A DNA stretch of 64,000 bases, taken from positions 3,029,001-3,093,000 of the forward strand of contig NC_019974.1 in assembly GCF_000328685.1 (NCBI RefSeq), read 5' to 3'. How positions within the stretch are numbered: position 1 is the first letter of the stretch; the number at the start of each line of letters is the position of its first letter. The position numbers were made by a program, and so were the translations under genes. The notes under the pieces are model-generated. The model had not been told where the DNA came from, made no database searches, and saw only the letters and a program-made list of their open reading frames with translations. This stretch comes from Natronococcus occultus SP4. GTDB taxonomy: Archaea > Halobacteriota > Halobacteria > Halobacteriales > Natrialbaceae. Shown here piece after piece: positions 52,933 through 62,740 of this stretch.

Positions 52933-53862
52933 ATGTCGACGAAAATCCAAGATATTCGTAACTTCGAGATACCGCGCGAGTACTATCACTGGCTCTCGAA
53001 AGAGGGCGTCTGGGGATGGCTGTTCCTCCTCCCGTCGCTGTTAGCGCTGGGAACCGTCAGCGTCTATCCGCTTCTCCGTGGAGTGTACCTGAGCTTCTTC
53101 GAGTACGACGGGATCGGCGACCCCGAATGGGTTGGTCTCGATCATTACGCCTACATTTTTGGCTGGACGGAGTTCTGGATCGTTATGCGGAACACGCTAG
53201 TGTGGGCGTTTGCGTCGGTCGTGGTCATGGCCTTGGTCGGGCTCGGGTTCGCGATTCTGCTCAATCGAGATTTCCGCGGCCGATCAGTGGCGACGACGCT
53301 GTTGTTGCTTCCGTGGGCGATCCCGTTTATCTCCATCGCCCTGAACTGGCGGCTGATGTATAGTTTCGAGCTGGGCCCACTGAACGGCTTCCTCCGGCTC
53401 GCCGGAATTAGCGAGGGGCTGCCGTGGATCTCGAGTTCGCGGTACGCACTGTTCTCGATTATGATCGCGTGGGTCTGGCGGAACTTCCCCTTCTTCATGC
53501 TCACGTTCCTCGCAGGGATGAAGGGGATCCCGAGCGATCTCTACGAGGCGGCCCACGTCGACGGATCCTCACGGCTCGATTCGTTCCGGCACATCACCCT
53601 CCCGTTCCTTCAGCCGATCGCGATCGTGATGACGCTGCTGATGAGCCTCTGGTCGCTCAATCACTTCACACTGATCTACGTGATGACCGGTGGCGGACCC
53701 GGGAACTCCTCGATGGTCTTACCGGTCTATATCTACGAACGGGCGTTCCACCTCGGTGAGATGGGTCTAGCAAGCGCGATTGCAGTCGTCATGTTGCTGG
53801 TTATGCTGAGCTACGGCCTGATCTACCTGCGGCTCTATCGTGACGACGTCGGAGGGAAATGA
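52933..53862 (+). CDS. sugar ABC transporter permease (MalF type)
   Basis: A 309-residue permease with about six membrane helices. N-terminal WGWLFLLPSLLALGTVSVYP is typical; the ATPase-coupling EAA loop is MKGIPSDLYEAAHVDGSSRL near residues 196-215, followed by DSFRHITLPFLQPIAIVMTL. It forms the channel with the next gene. Its stop overlaps the next ATG (ATGA at 53859-53862). Confidence 0.94.
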   Translation: MSTKIQDIRNFEIPREYYHWLSKEGVWGWLFLLPSLLALGTVSVYPLLRGVYLSFFEYDGIGDPEWVGLDHYAYIFGWTEFWIVMRNTLVWAFASVVVMALVGLGFAILLNRDFRGRSVATTLLLLPWAIPFISIALNWRLMYSFELGPLNGFLRLAGISEGLPWISSSRYALFSIMIAWVWRNFPFFMLTFLAGMKGIPSDLYEAAHVDGSSRLDSFRHITLPFLQPIAIVMTLLMSLWSLNHFTLIYVMTGGGPGNSSMVLPVYIYERAFHLGEMGLASAIAVVMLLVMLSYGLIYLRLYRDDVGGK

Positions 53863-54758
53863 CCATGGCAACTGACACACAGACGACTCCGAACGAAGAA
53901 TCGAACACGAGCGTTCTGAGTGACCGGCAACGCGAACGCGCAAAACGGGTCGGATTTCACGGGCTGTTGTGGTCGCTGATCGCGATCGTCCTGTCTCCGG
54001 TTCTCTGGATGTTTGTCGTGTCGGTCAATCAGATCGGGTTTGAGGCGTTTATCGGTGATCCTGTTGGCTGGGCGGCAAACGCGGACCTGTCCGGATACTA
54101 CGAGGTCTGGACCGAATCGGACTTCCCGTACTGGTTCCGCAACAGCCTGATCGTCAGCGTCGGTGCGACAGTCCTGAGCATCATCGTTTGTACGTTCGGT
54201 GCGTACAGCATCGGTCGTCTTCGATTCCGGGGACGAAAGGCGATGGCGACGTTCCTGTTGGTCACGCAAATGTTCCCGCTGATCCTCATCGCGATTCCGC
54301 TGTTTATCGTCTTTCGCGATCTCGGGCTAGTTAACACCTTGACCGGTCTCATGATCGCGTACGTTGCGTTCACGCTTCCGTTCGCGATCTGGATGCTACG
54401 GGGGTTCTACGAAAACTTACCCGAGTCCCTCGAAGAGGCGGCGATGATCGACGGCAGTACTCGATTCGGGGCGGTGCTTCGGGTTATTCTCCCGCTATCG
54501 GCGCCGGCAATCGCGACGACGGCGATCTTTACGTGGGTGTTGGCGTGGAACGAGTTCGTGTTCGCGCTGGTTTTGATCAACGATTCGGAACGCCAGACGC
54601 TTCCGCCGGGCATGAGCGAGTGGGTCGGTCAGTTCGCGCTCAATTGGGATATGCTGATGGCGGGTGCAATCAGCGCGACGATTCCACTCCTGGTCGTGTT
54701 CTTCCTGCTCCAGAGCTACATCGTCAAAGGATTGGCTGAAGGAGCGGTCAAGTCGTAA
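53859..54758 (+). CDS. sugar ABC transporter permease (MalG type)
   Basis: A 299-residue permease with six predicted helices. The N-terminal tail is hydrophilic (to about residue 35), then WSLIAIVLSPVLWMFVVSVN. The EAA loop is YENLPESLEEAAMIDGSTRF near residues 184-203, followed by GAVLRVILPLSAPAIATTAI. It pairs with the MalF-type permease and is co-translated with it. A 140-bp gap separates it from the ATPase gene. Confidence 0.94.
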   Translation: MTMATDTQTTPNEESNTSVLSDRQRERAKRVGFHGLLWSLIAIVLSPVLWMFVVSVNQIGFEAFIGDPVGWAANADLSGYYEVWTESDFPYWFRNSLIVSVGATVLSIIVCTFGAYSIGRLRFRGRKAMATFLLVTQMFPLILIAIPLFIVFRDLGLVNTLTGLMIAYVAFTLPFAIWMLRGFYENLPESLEEAAMIDGSTRFGAVLRVILPLSAPAIATTAIFTWVLAWNEFVFALVLINDSERQTLPPGMSEWVGQFALNWDMLMAGAISATIPLLVVFFLLQSYIVKGLAEGAVKS

Positions 54759-54898
54759 TTCGTCTCGTTCCGTCTCTTTCGGTTCCCAGCCGTCTCTTGG
54801 TGTTTCGACTTTCGGTGTAGTGTGTCGGATGCGCTTTCGACCCGTCTGTGGTATAGCATCCCAAAAGATATTAACCACCGTTACGTATCTTTCTAGCG

Positions 54899-56104
54899 AT
54901 GAGTTCGATCGAGTTCGAGGGAGTGACGAAGGTGTACGATGAGAATATCGTCGCGGTAGACGACTTCAACCTGGATATCGAGGCGGGTGAATTCCTCACA
55001 CTGGTTGGCCCGAGCGGATCAGGAAAGTCGACGTTGCTTCGAATGGTAGCCGGACTGGAAGAGATCACCGAGGGGACGATCTCGATCGGCGAAGAGACGG
55101 TCAACAAACTTCCTCCACGGCATCGGGATATCGCGATGGTGTTCCAGAGTTACGCCTTGTACCCTCATCTCAGCGTCCGTGAGAACATGGCGTTCGGGCT
55201 CAAACGCTCGACCGATTTAGCCGACGAGGAAATCTACGAGCGCGTCGAGGAGGCCGCCACGCTGATGGGTATCGAGGAACTTCTAGACGATCGGCCGAAA
55301 CAGCTCTCGGGCGGGCAGCAACAACGCGTCGCGACCGGACGTGCGATCGTTCGTGAACCCGCCGTCTTCCTGTTCGACGAACCGCTATCCAACCTCGACG
55401 CGAAGCTCCGAAAACACATGCGAACCGAGCTGCAACGTATTCAACAGGAGCTCGAAACGACGGCGATGTACGTCACCCACGATCAGGAGGAAGCGATGAC
55501 GATGAGCGACCGGATCGCCATCCTCAATCACGGAAATCTCCAACAAGTCGGGACTCCCCGCGAGGTCTACAACCGTCCTCGAAACCTCTTCGTCGCACAG
55601 TTTATCGGAAGCCCCTCCATGAATGTCTTCGACGTCTCCTACGAACCCACCAACACTGGCGGACGGCTCACCGGCGACGTCGAGATCGAGATCGGGCAGG
55701 ACCGGGCCGAACGGATCGAATCACTGGACACGAACGAACTGAAGCTAGGGGTTCGTCCGGAACACATCAGCGTCGGGCAAACGGAAACTGAAGGGACTAT
55801 TGACGCGTATATCGACATCATCGAACCGCTGGGCGCACGGGATCTACTGTACTTCGATCTCGAGAGCGAGGACGAAGGTCCCGTTACCAAGGATATTCCA
55901 ACGTCGGACGAGGCCGACGAAACCGCTCCCGACAGCGATATCGACGAACACAAAGCGTTCATCGATCCCGAAGCGATCACGGAAGACGTCCACAACGTCT
56001 TTCTCACCCTCGACACCGACCAGATGCATATTTTTGACGCGTCCACCGGCCTCAGTCTCGCGTATCTTGACGAGCAAGAATCGGCGGCTGCTCCACCCGC
56101 CTGA
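54899..56104 (+). CDS. sugar ABC transporter ATPase (UgpC/MalK type)
   Basis: A 401-residue ATPase. Walker [17 protein letters not shown] near residues 38-53, Q-loop [20 protein letters not shown] near 78-97, signature [16 protein letters not shown] near 136-151, Walker [21 protein letters not shown] near 156-175 and H-loop [16 protein letters not shown]. The C-terminal TOBE/OB domain carries an acidic insertion around residues 325-350 ([16 protein letters not shown]), probably a haloarchaeal surface adaptation. Haloferax has two ATPases for its xylose transporter; only one is seen here. Possible own promoter before ATG 54899. Confidence 0.94.
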   Translation: MSSIEFEGVTKVYDENIVAVDDFNLDIEAGEFLTLVGPSGSGKSTLLRMVAGLEEITEGTISIGEETVNKLPPRHRDIAMVFQSYALYPHLSVRENMAFGLKRSTDLADEEIYERVEEAATLMGIEELLDDRPKQLSGGQQQRVATGRAIVREPAVFLFDEPLSNLDAKLRKHMRTELQRIQQELETTAMYVTHDQEEAMTMSDRIAILNHGNLQQVGTPREVYNRPRNLFVAQFIGSPSMNVFDVSYEPTNTGGRLTGDVEIEIGQDRAERIESLDTNELKLGVRPEHISVGQTETEGTIDAYIDIIEPLGARDLLYFDLESEDEGPVTKDIPTSDEADETAPDSDIDEHKAFIDPEAITEDVHNVFLTLDTDQMHIFDASTGLSLAYLDEQESAAAPPA

Positions 56105-56129
56105 GCTCGTTCGACGGCCGGACGCAACC

Positions 56130-56135
56130 TTTTTT
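56130..56135 (+). terminator. oligo-T tract after the ABC ATPase
   Basis: A run of six T 26 bases after the ATPase stop could act as an archaeal terminator. It also sits about 26 bp before ATG 56159 and may be part of the promoter of the next gene. Confidence 0.35.
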
Positions 56136-56158
56136 ACTAATTGGCAACAGCATTGACT

Positions 56159-56851
56159 ATGAGTTCAATGGTAAACCCTGACCATCAAGCGTCCGGGTGG
56201 ACGGTCCTCCGACCGTGGCGCGAGCTTCTGCAGGCGAACGACGTCGAGAGGATGATCGGCGTGGTCCGCCAGTACGGGTGGCTTCCGGCACTGTTCGGTC
56301 TCGCACTTCACTCGCTGTCCCGTGGCGCGTTCGAGTACATGAGCGAACCGTTCATCGTCACGGAGGGGTATATTTTTTCAGGCTGGCCAGCAGCCCTCAT
56401 TATTAACGTCCTGTTCGGAACGTTCGTGGTTCTGTTTTCCTGGTTCATCTACTTCGGTCTCATCGGCGTAATCGCCGGCTATCTCTCCGAGGACCACGTT
56501 ATGGAAAGCGACGTGTTCAAATTCGGCGGCTATCTGACCGTGGTATTCGTTCCGGTGTTTGTCCTCGGCTCCGTTCTTATCTCCACCGTTACGGTCCCGG
56601 ACGGTGCGAGCGCCGAGGCTGTGGCTCAAAACGGCGGTGGAACCGTCGAGTTCGCCATGTCGGCGTATTCGTTCGTATACGAAACGCCACAGATGCACGC
56701 CGTTCGCGCGTTCAAGGCCGCGGCCTGGATCCTCGTCGGCTTCCTGATGTTGCCGATCGTTCAACGACTGTACGAGATCGATCAGAAGCGAAGCGTCGCG
56801 AGCGTTCTTCCTCTCACCCTCGGAGGGGTACTTACCGCGTTCCTGTTCTGA
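56159..56851 (+). CDS. uncharacterised multi-spanning membrane protein (YIP1-like)
   Basis: A 230-residue protein with about five hydrophobic segments: near residues 45-60, 73-110 (LIINVLFGTFVVLFSWFIYF GLIGVIAGY), 125-145 (LTVVFVPVFVLGSVLISTVT), 185-200 and 215-230. An amphipathic N-terminus (RPWRELLQANDVERMIGVVR) precedes. This layout resembles YIP1-type proteins, but the resemblance is weak. It follows the ABC ATPase and its end overlaps the converging chaperonin gene by 20 bp. Role unknown. Confidence 0.75.
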   Translation: MSSMVNPDHQASGWTVLRPWRELLQANDVERMIGVVRQYGWLPALFGLALHSLSRGAFEYMSEPFIVTEGYIFSGWPAALIINVLFGTFVVLFSWFIYFGLIGVIAGYLSEDHVMESDVFKFGGYLTVVFVPVFVLGSVLISTVTVPDGASAEAVAQNGGGTVEFAMSAYSFVYETPQMHAVRAFKAAAWILVGFLMLPIVQRLYEIDQKRSVASVLPLTLGGVLTAFLF

Positions 56852-58466
56852 TCTCTTCGGGATTGATCGGGGGAGTCGTATCCAACACGACGTTGTCGAC
56901 GGTAAGCAGCGAGTTTGCAAACTCGACGCTTCGGACCAAACTGCTGGATCGGACGAGTTGCGCATCGAGAGCATCGCTAGCGGAGACGACGTCGTCGACG
57001 ATCCGCCCGGAAGCATCGATCCCCGCCCGTTGATTGTTTCCAGCGTGACGAGTACGGAGCTCGGGTATCGAATCGAGCGGTCGGTGACCGGCATTGCGTG
57101 CCAGCGTTCGCGGGAGCGATTCGAGCACGTCGGCGAACTCTTCGACGGCCAGCTGCTCGCGACCGTCAAATCGGGGTGCCAGTTTCCGAACAGCAAGCGC
57201 TGCCTCGACGTCGGCCGCACCACCCCCTGGAAGCGCCGTCGGCTGCTTGACGGCGGCGCGGACCGCGTTGAGACCGTCTTTGATTCGTCTTCTCGCTTCG
57301 TCCGCCGCGCTTTCGGTACCGCCGCGGACGACGAACCCGACGCTTCGTGGTTCGGTCCCTTTCGGAGCTGTGACCTCTAGCCACGTTTTCTCGTCCTGCG
57401 CAGCGCGCACGTTGACCGTCCCGTACCCGAGGTCGTTGCTCGAAGCGGGTTCGCCGGGTGTCACGGGCCCCCGTATCGCAGCGCCGGTGACGCGTGACAG
57501 AACGTCTACGTCGGACCGTTTTACGTTTCTGAAACAGACGGCGTTCCGCCTGGCCAGCTGCTCACCGATCTCGCTACTGACGTCGCCGGTGACGAATACC
57601 GCCCCGACGTTCGCCTCGGCGATTGCCTCGGCTATCTTCCTGCTATCTCTTCGGTTGTTGCCACCGCCGGTCACGTACTCACCGCTAACCGAGAGAGAGT
57701 TGGTAGAGACATCGCGTGGTTGGAGAGAGCCCTCGACAAGGAGAATGCCTGCGTCGATCGGAAGCAGGCGTTCGGCACACATCGGTTCGTACGGCAACAA
57801 CGTCCCGTTGATCAGTTCGCTTGAGGTGACGTTTCGACCGGGGAAAACCTCTATCGCGACGTACCCGAGATGGACGGTTCCCCGCCGTGGTTCCCACACC
57901 CGGAGGACGGCGTCGACGATATCCTCGCTGAGCTGCTCGAGCGGCCACGCGCCGGTACGGTTGTTCGTCGTTCCGCCGTGTGCGATCTGCTCAAGTTGGC
58001 CACGATCGAATTCGGTTGGCGAAGTAGGGCGATCGGTACTTGCAACGGGGATTCCGATCTCGTCCCAGACTTCGAGCGTACGTTGGGCCCCGATAGAGAA
58101 CCCCTCGATAACGTCGGTCGGTGGAACACCCCGTTCGATCAATCTGGTGCCGGCAGTCAGTAGTTCGCTCGCCAGCAGGGTCGTCGTAGTCGTCCCGTCG
58201 CCGAGTTCGTTTTCGTGGCTCTCCACCAGCCGAATCAGTTGGTTCGCGATCGGATGATCCGTCTCTCCCTCGAACTCCTCTAAAATCGCCACGCCGTCGT
58301 TGCTAATAAACGTGCGTACGGTATCGTCCTGCATTCGACGGACGATCATCTTGTCGGCCCCCAACGGTCCAAACGTAGTCCGGACCAAACTTCCCATCTC
58401 CTTTGCTGCCTGCCGTATTCCTCGTCTCGTTTCTTCCGGCGACAGTTGATTCCAGCTCACGCTCAT
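56832..58466 (-). CDS. divergent group II chaperonin-like protein (thermosome/TCP-1 family)
   Basis: A 544-residue protein of the cpn60/TCP-1 family. Conserved ATPase parts are SLVRTTFGPLGADKMIVRRM near residues 26-45, FISNDGVAILEEFEGETDHP near 53-72 and NELGDGTTTTTLLASELL near 86-103; later parts are PGGGAADVEAALAVRKLAPR near 424-443 and AGIDASGRIVDDVVSA near 497-512. Compared with true thermosomes it has lost the Met-Gly-rich C-terminal tail and has diverged apical sequences, so substrate range probably differs. Haloarchaea have several normal thermosome subunits elsewhere; this is an extra paralogue. A 64-residue membrane protein lies just upstream on the same strand. Confidence 0.85.
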   Translation of the reverse strand: MSVSWNQLSPEETRRGIRQAAKEMGSLVRTTFGPLGADKMIVRRMQDDTVRTFISNDGVAILEEFEGETDHPIANQLIRLVESHENELGDGTTTTTLLASELLTAGTRLIERGVPPTDVIEGFSIGAQRTLEVWDEIGIPVASTDRPTSPTEFDRGQLEQIAHGGTTNNRTGAWPLEQLSEDIVDAVLRVWEPRRGTVHLGYVAIEVFPGRNVTSSELINGTLLPYEPMCAERLLPIDAGILLVEGSLQPRDVSTNSLSVSGEYVTGGGNNRRDSRKIAEAIAEANVGAVFVTGDVSSEIGEQLARRNAVCFRNVKRSDVDVLSRVTGAAIRGPVTPGEPASSNDLGYGTVNVRAAQDEKTWLEVTAPKGTEPRSVGFVVRGGTESAADEARRRIKDGLNAVRAAVKQPTALPGGGAADVEAALAVRKLAPRFDGREQLAVEEFADVLESLPRTLARNAGHRPLDSIPELRTRHAGNNQRAGIDASGRIVDDVVSASDALDAQLVRSSSLVRSVEFANSLLTVDNVVLDTTPPINPEEIRTGTR

Positions 58467-58553
58467 CGTTCTACCGGCATTGGCCGTTCCCGCGGCGGTA
58501 GTCCGCTCGATTCGAGGACTGAAGCGTCAGTTCGTCGTCGAGATCGAACCCTT

Positions 58554-58748
58554 TCATCGGATGAACAGTCGGTCGCTGACGATTGCAAACACGATCAGGA
58601 GCACCAACAAGTACGTTACTTCGAATATCAGCCCCCAGCCTTGAGCGAGGATATACTGGACCCCGAAATACGCGAGGGCAACAAACGAAACCACGACTAT
58701 CCCGGCGATACTCCCCGTTCGTGACAGACTCTTTGCTACTGCCATCAT
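58554..58748 (-). CDS. small two-helix membrane protein next to the chaperonin
   Basis: A 64-residue protein with two hydrophobic segments (SIAGIVVVSFVALAYFGVQY near 13-32 and LIFEVTYLLVLLIVFAIVSD near 40-59) and a short basic N-terminus. No family is recognised. It is on the same strand, 87 bp upstream of the chaperonin-like gene, so the two may share a transcript. The reading frame has normal codon use and a clear ATG. Confidence 0.65.
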   Translation of the reverse strand: MMAVAKSLSRTGSIAGIVVVSFVALAYFGVQYILAQGWGLIFEVTYLLVLLIVFAIVSDRLFIR

Positions 58749-58971
58749 CGTTTATCATACTGACCTGAAGGGTAATAAACGGTTGCCATAGGACAGGGGA
58801 CGAGCGGTCCCTCTCTCGGCCGCACGTCCCGACTCGGCGTAGCTGCCCGCAAATCGTTCGCACCGCCGTGGCGAATCGCCACGGTGACCGCCTACTGTAC
58901 GGTGACGACGCCGTAGCGATCTCGAGAGTTCCCACGGCAACGTTTAGGGGTCCGGTCCGTGACGTGGTCGT

Positions 58972-60990
58972 ATGACCATTGGCGTCTGTTACTTCCCCGA
59001 GCACTGGCCGCGAGAACGGTGGGAAACCGATATTGAAGCGATGGCCGACGCCGGATTCGAGTACGTCCGCATGGCGGAGTTCTCGTGGGCCGTCCTCGAA
59101 CCCGAACGCGGGCAGTTCGACTTCGAATGGCTCGACGAGGCTGTCGAGCTGATCGGCGAGCACGGGATGCAGGCCGTGCTTTGTACGCCGACGGCGACGC
59201 CACCAAAGTGGCTCGTCGACGAGCGACCCGGGATTCTCCAGGAAGACTCCGACGGTACCGTACGAGAACACGGGAGCCGGCGTCACTACTGTTTCAACTC
59301 AACCGCCTACCGCGAGGAAACCGAGCGCATCGTCTCCCGAGTGGCCGATCGGTACGCCGACGATCCCCATGTCGCGGGGTGGCAGACCGATAACGAGTTC
59401 GGCTGTCACGGTACCGTCCGTTGCTACTGTGCGGACTGTGCGGACGCTTTTCGCGAGTACCTCGCAGAGAAGTACGACTCGATCGAAGCGCTCAACGACG
59501 CCTGGGGTACGACGTTCTGGAGCCAGCGCTATCCGAGTTTCGAAGCGATCGACCCGCCCGGCCCGACGCCGAGTGACCACCACCCGTCGCGGCTCCTCGA
59601 GTACGCACGCTTCTCGAGTAACGCCGTCGTCGAGTACAACCGGTTGCACGTCGATCTCCTTCGGGAAGCGAATTCCGAGTGGTTCGTTACGCACAATTTC
59701 ATGGGTCGATTTTCGAACCTGGACGCGTACGCCGTCAGCGAGGATCTCGATCTCGTTTCGTGGGACTCGTACCCCACCGGATTCGTCCAGGATCGGCTCG
59801 CCGGCGAGCCGACGCCCGCCCAGCTCCGCGCCGGGGATCCCGATCAGATCGGAATGGACCACGATCTCTACCGGAGTGCCCTCGATCGACCGTTCTGGGT
59901 GATGGAACAGCAACCCGGCGACATCAACTGGCCGCCGTACGCGCCCCAGCCCGGCGACGGAGCGATGCGACTCTGGGCCCACCACGCGACGGCCCACGGC
60001 GCCGATGCGGTGTTGTACTTCCGCTGGCGTCGCTGTCTCGAAGGCCAGGAACAGTACCACGCCGGACTGCGCAAACAGGATGGATCACCCGACCGCGGGT
60101 ATCACGGCGCGAAGCAAGCTGCCGCGGAGTTGGCCGAAGTCGGCGAGGACGACCACGTCGAGGCACCCGTCGCGGTGCTGTTCGACTTCGAGAACCTGTG
60201 GGCGCTTACCGAACAGCCACATTCGCCCGACTTCGACTACTGGGAACTCCTCGAACGCTTCTACGGCGCGGCTCGTGCCCGCGGAACCCAGGTCGACGTC
60301 GTTCATCCGACGACACCCCTCGAGGAGTACGACGCTGTCGTTGCACCGGCGCTCCACCTCGTCGACGACGTCCTCGCAACCCGGCTGACAGCCTACGTCG
60401 AGAACGGCGGAGAACTCCTGCTGGGCCCACGGACGGGTGTCAAAGACGCGTACAACAAGCTTCGTCCGGTCCCGCAGCCGGGACCGCTCGCCGACCTCGT
60501 CGGCGCGACCGTCGACCGACACGAGTCACTCCCCTCACAACTCGACACCCGAGTCCGGAACGTAAACGGGGAGAACACGTATCAGTTCCAGGTGTGGGCC
60601 GAATGGCTCGAGACCGCTACCGCGACGCCGCTGTTCGTATACGACGCTGACGGCGTCGAAAACGACCGAGCCGCGATTACGCGACGGGATGTCGGCGACG
60701 GGACCGTCGTTTACTGCGGCGTGTGGCCGAGCGAATCGTTGGCAGACGAACTCATCGAGCCGTTGCTCGCTCGCGCGGACGTCCCCTCCAGCGATCGGCT
60801 TCCAGACGGGGTCCGGGTCAACGTGCGAGGAGGGAGAACGTGGATAACGAACTTCTCGAGCGACCGGATTCGAATCAAGCCTGCAACGGACGTCACGTGG
60901 CTGATCGGCACGGCAACGATTGACGCCTACGATGTCGCGGTCGCGGAGCAACGCGTCCTCGACGGGTTATCGATCGAGCCGCTCGGCTAA
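58972..60990 (+). CDS. GH42 beta-galactosidase / arabinosidase-type glycosidase
   Basis: A 672-residue cytoplasmic enzyme. The N-terminus IGVCYFPEHWPRERWETDIE is typical of GH42. The acid/base is Glu142 in GWQTDNEFGC and the nucleophile Glu312 in VMEQQPGDINW. The Zn-type cysteines of GH42 are visible around GCHGTVRCYCADCADAFREY near residues 144-163. The middle domain is trimerisation-like (VAVLFDFENLWALTEQ near 401-416) and a C-terminal beta domain ends the chain. GH42 enzymes act on beta-galactosides or alpha-arabinosides; in a xylan locus it may trim side groups from xylo-oligomers. ATG 58972 begins with the family motif. Confidence 0.93.
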   Translation: MTIGVCYFPEHWPRERWETDIEAMADAGFEYVRMAEFSWAVLEPERGQFDFEWLDEAVELIGEHGMQAVLCTPTATPPKWLVDERPGILQEDSDGTVREHGSRRHYCFNSTAYREETERIVSRVADRYADDPHVAGWQTDNEFGCHGTVRCYCADCADAFREYLAEKYDSIEALNDAWGTTFWSQRYPSFEAIDPPGPTPSDHHPSRLLEYARFSSNAVVEYNRLHVDLLREANSEWFVTHNFMGRFSNLDAYAVSEDLDLVSWDSYPTGFVQDRLAGEPTPAQLRAGDPDQIGMDHDLYRSALDRPFWVMEQQPGDINWPPYAPQPGDGAMRLWAHHATAHGADAVLYFRWRRCLEGQEQYHAGLRKQDGSPDRGYHGAKQAAAELAEVGEDDHVEAPVAVLFDFENLWALTEQPHSPDFDYWELLERFYGAARARGTQVDVVHPTTPLEEYDAVVAPALHLVDDVLATRLTAYVENGGELLLGPRTGVKDAYNKLRPVPQPGPLADLVGATVDRHESLPSQLDTRVRNVNGENTYQFQVWAEWLETATATPLFVYDADGVENDRAAITRRDVGDGTVVYCGVWPSESLADELIEPLLARADVPSSDRLPDGVRVNVRGGRTWITNFSSDRIRIKPATDVTWLIGTATIDAYDVAVAEQRVLDGLSIEPLG

Positions 60991-61758
60991 GACCCCACAC
61001 TGGAATCGCTGACTTACCGATCTCGTCGCCGAAACTCCGAACGTTCGTCGCGAGAGGGAGTAAGAACGAGGACGTAACGACGACCGCGACGAGTACGACT
61101 CCGGTCGTACAGCCACTACGTCACGATCATGAGTTTCGATCGGGTGTGTAGTGGTATTCAGCAGGGGACAGCTCGTCGGATTGATTCGGACTCGGTTTGG
61201 TGAGCGGATGCGTGAAACATTAGAAGAGACTGCTCACACTTCGTGTGGAAATCTGGTCGATAGCGATGCCGAGCGTCCAACCGTGCGTCGTCGGCGGTAC
61301 GTCCTCGTTGGACCGAGAAAACCGATCACCGTCCTCGGTGGTCCACCTGGTGGACACGATCAGTCGCGTTGTTCGGGCGATTCGACAGACGGCCCGTCCC
61401 GGACGGAAACCCACGCACACAACGTGGACGAACTCTCTGGTTCGTTCGATACGGCCGTTGGAGAGCCAATTTTCCGCCGGCTTTTTATCCCCGAAGAGTG
61501 GCTCTGCTCGGTACCGCTCCTTCGAGCAACCGCTGGTAGTTCGGAGTTGTGATTCAATGTTGTCAGTCCCATCAAAATTCGACTGACCGAGCGCCGACGA
61601 ATCAAGCCGTCCTCTTCGGACGAGTCGGGGCGGGTGCCTTCGAACTCTTTCATTCAGTTCTGGGCTTCCTTTCTCCCTCTCAATGAGGACCTTCGCAGCA
61701 CTCTATCGACCTCCAGTCACTGAGACCGGCTTCAAATAGTTCGTCGCTGAGCGTCGTA
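60991..61758. other. intergenic region after the GH42 gene
   Basis: No supported gene. Open frames on both strands (for example 61151-61552) have no recognisable domain. The composition shifts to AT-richer toward 61700. Confidence 0.5.
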
Positions 61759-61966
61759 CTACCCGGCGTATCGCTTCTGTTTCTCTTTCTCAATCGGGTT
61801 GTACAGTTTTTCGACAGGATAGTCGAGGTGATTCGCGACAGCTAACAGCAGGTCTGAGCAAAGATATCTAACGGGCAGCACAGCGGGAGATGCGAGCAGA
61901 GAAGCTGCTACTGCTAGTCTCCTGTCTTCATTATCGTCTGGAAAGGTATAATTTCTGTAGTGTAAT
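61759..61966 (-). pseudogene. possible 3' fragment of an unknown gene
   Basis: The minus-strand frame ending at 61759 reads RNYTFPDDNEDRRLAVAASL and later DYPVEKLYNPIEKEKQKRYA, with composition more like a real protein than the neighbouring open frames. It has no usable start before the IclR gene, so it would be a truncated C-terminal remnant. I do not recognise the family. Confidence 0.35.
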
Positions 61967-62740
61967 TTACCCCGAATTCGACGAAAGCTCGAGCTCCAGC
62001 GCGTTAGCGGCGCCCGATACGATCTCGGGAATCGTTTCCGAGAACTGCTCTCCGCGCAGTCGGTTTTTCGGTCCGGAGACAACGATCGCTCCGACCTGGC
62101 CATCCGGTGCCGAAACCGGACTGGCAACCGCGCGGAACCCCTCGATCGATTCCTCGTCGTTGAACGCCACGTTTCGCTCGCGGACCGTCTCGATCTCTTC
62201 CAGCAGTTCGTCGAGATCCGTAATCGTGTTCGGAGTTCGGTCCTGTAATCCGTTCTTCTCGGCTATCTCTCTTATTTGTGGCTCGGTAAACTGGGAGAGA
62301 ATCGACTTCCCGGCTGCAGTGTCGTGTAGCGTGATCCGCTTGCCGATCTGTTTGTACGGCTGGACGGCTAGTTCCCCTTTCTCCTTTCGCAGACAGACTC
62401 CCTCGCCGTACTCCTCTACCACAAGCCAGACGATCTCCTCCGTCTGCCGTGCCACCTGCCGAAGAAACTCGCCGGATTTCTGATAGAGAGCGTTCCGCTT
62501 TTGGACTTTCGTCCCGTGACAAAGAAACGTCATTCCCAGCCGATACTCGTTTTCCTCCTTGACGAGTAGTTCTTGTTCGACGAGCGTCGACAGGTGTACG
62601 TGAAGCGTGCTCCGAGGCATGTCCAGCGCGGCGGCGAGTTCGGTAAGCGACGCTCGCTCGAGTTCACTCAGCGTTTCGATAATGTCGACGACGGTCTCGG
62701 CGGTTTTCACGGTCCGTTGCCCCGTATTATCCCCGGTCAT
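61967..62740 (-). CDS. IclR-family regulator near the terminal dehydrogenase
   Basis: A 257-residue IclR protein. The winged helix has LTELAAALDMPRSTLHVHLS near residues 32-51 and EQELLVKEENEYRLGMTFLC near 55-74. The ligand domain has RITLHDTAAGKSILSQFTEP near 134-153 and EGFRAVASPVSAPDGQVGAI near 203-222. It is divergent from the dehydrogenase at 63105, with a copy of the 22-bp palindrome in the shared intergenic region. ATG 62740 is the family start; the frame is open further to 62794. Confidence 0.92.
   Translation of the reverse strand: MTGDNTGQRTVKTAETVVDIIETLSELERASLTELAAALDMPRSTLHVHLSTLVEQELLVKEENEYRLGMTFLCHGTKVQKRNALYQKSGEFLRQVARQTEEIVWLVVEEYGEGVCLRKEKGELAVQPYKQIGKRITLHDTAAGKSILSQFTEPQIREIAEKNGLQDRTPNTITDLDELLEEIETVRERNVAFNDEESIEGFRAVASPVSAPDGQVGAIVVSGPKNRLRGEQFSETIPEIVSGAANALELELSSNSG

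Noticed and set aside
61151-61552. 133-codon open frame after the GH42 gene
   Set aside because: No domain and mixed composition; other frames over the same stretch are equally open.
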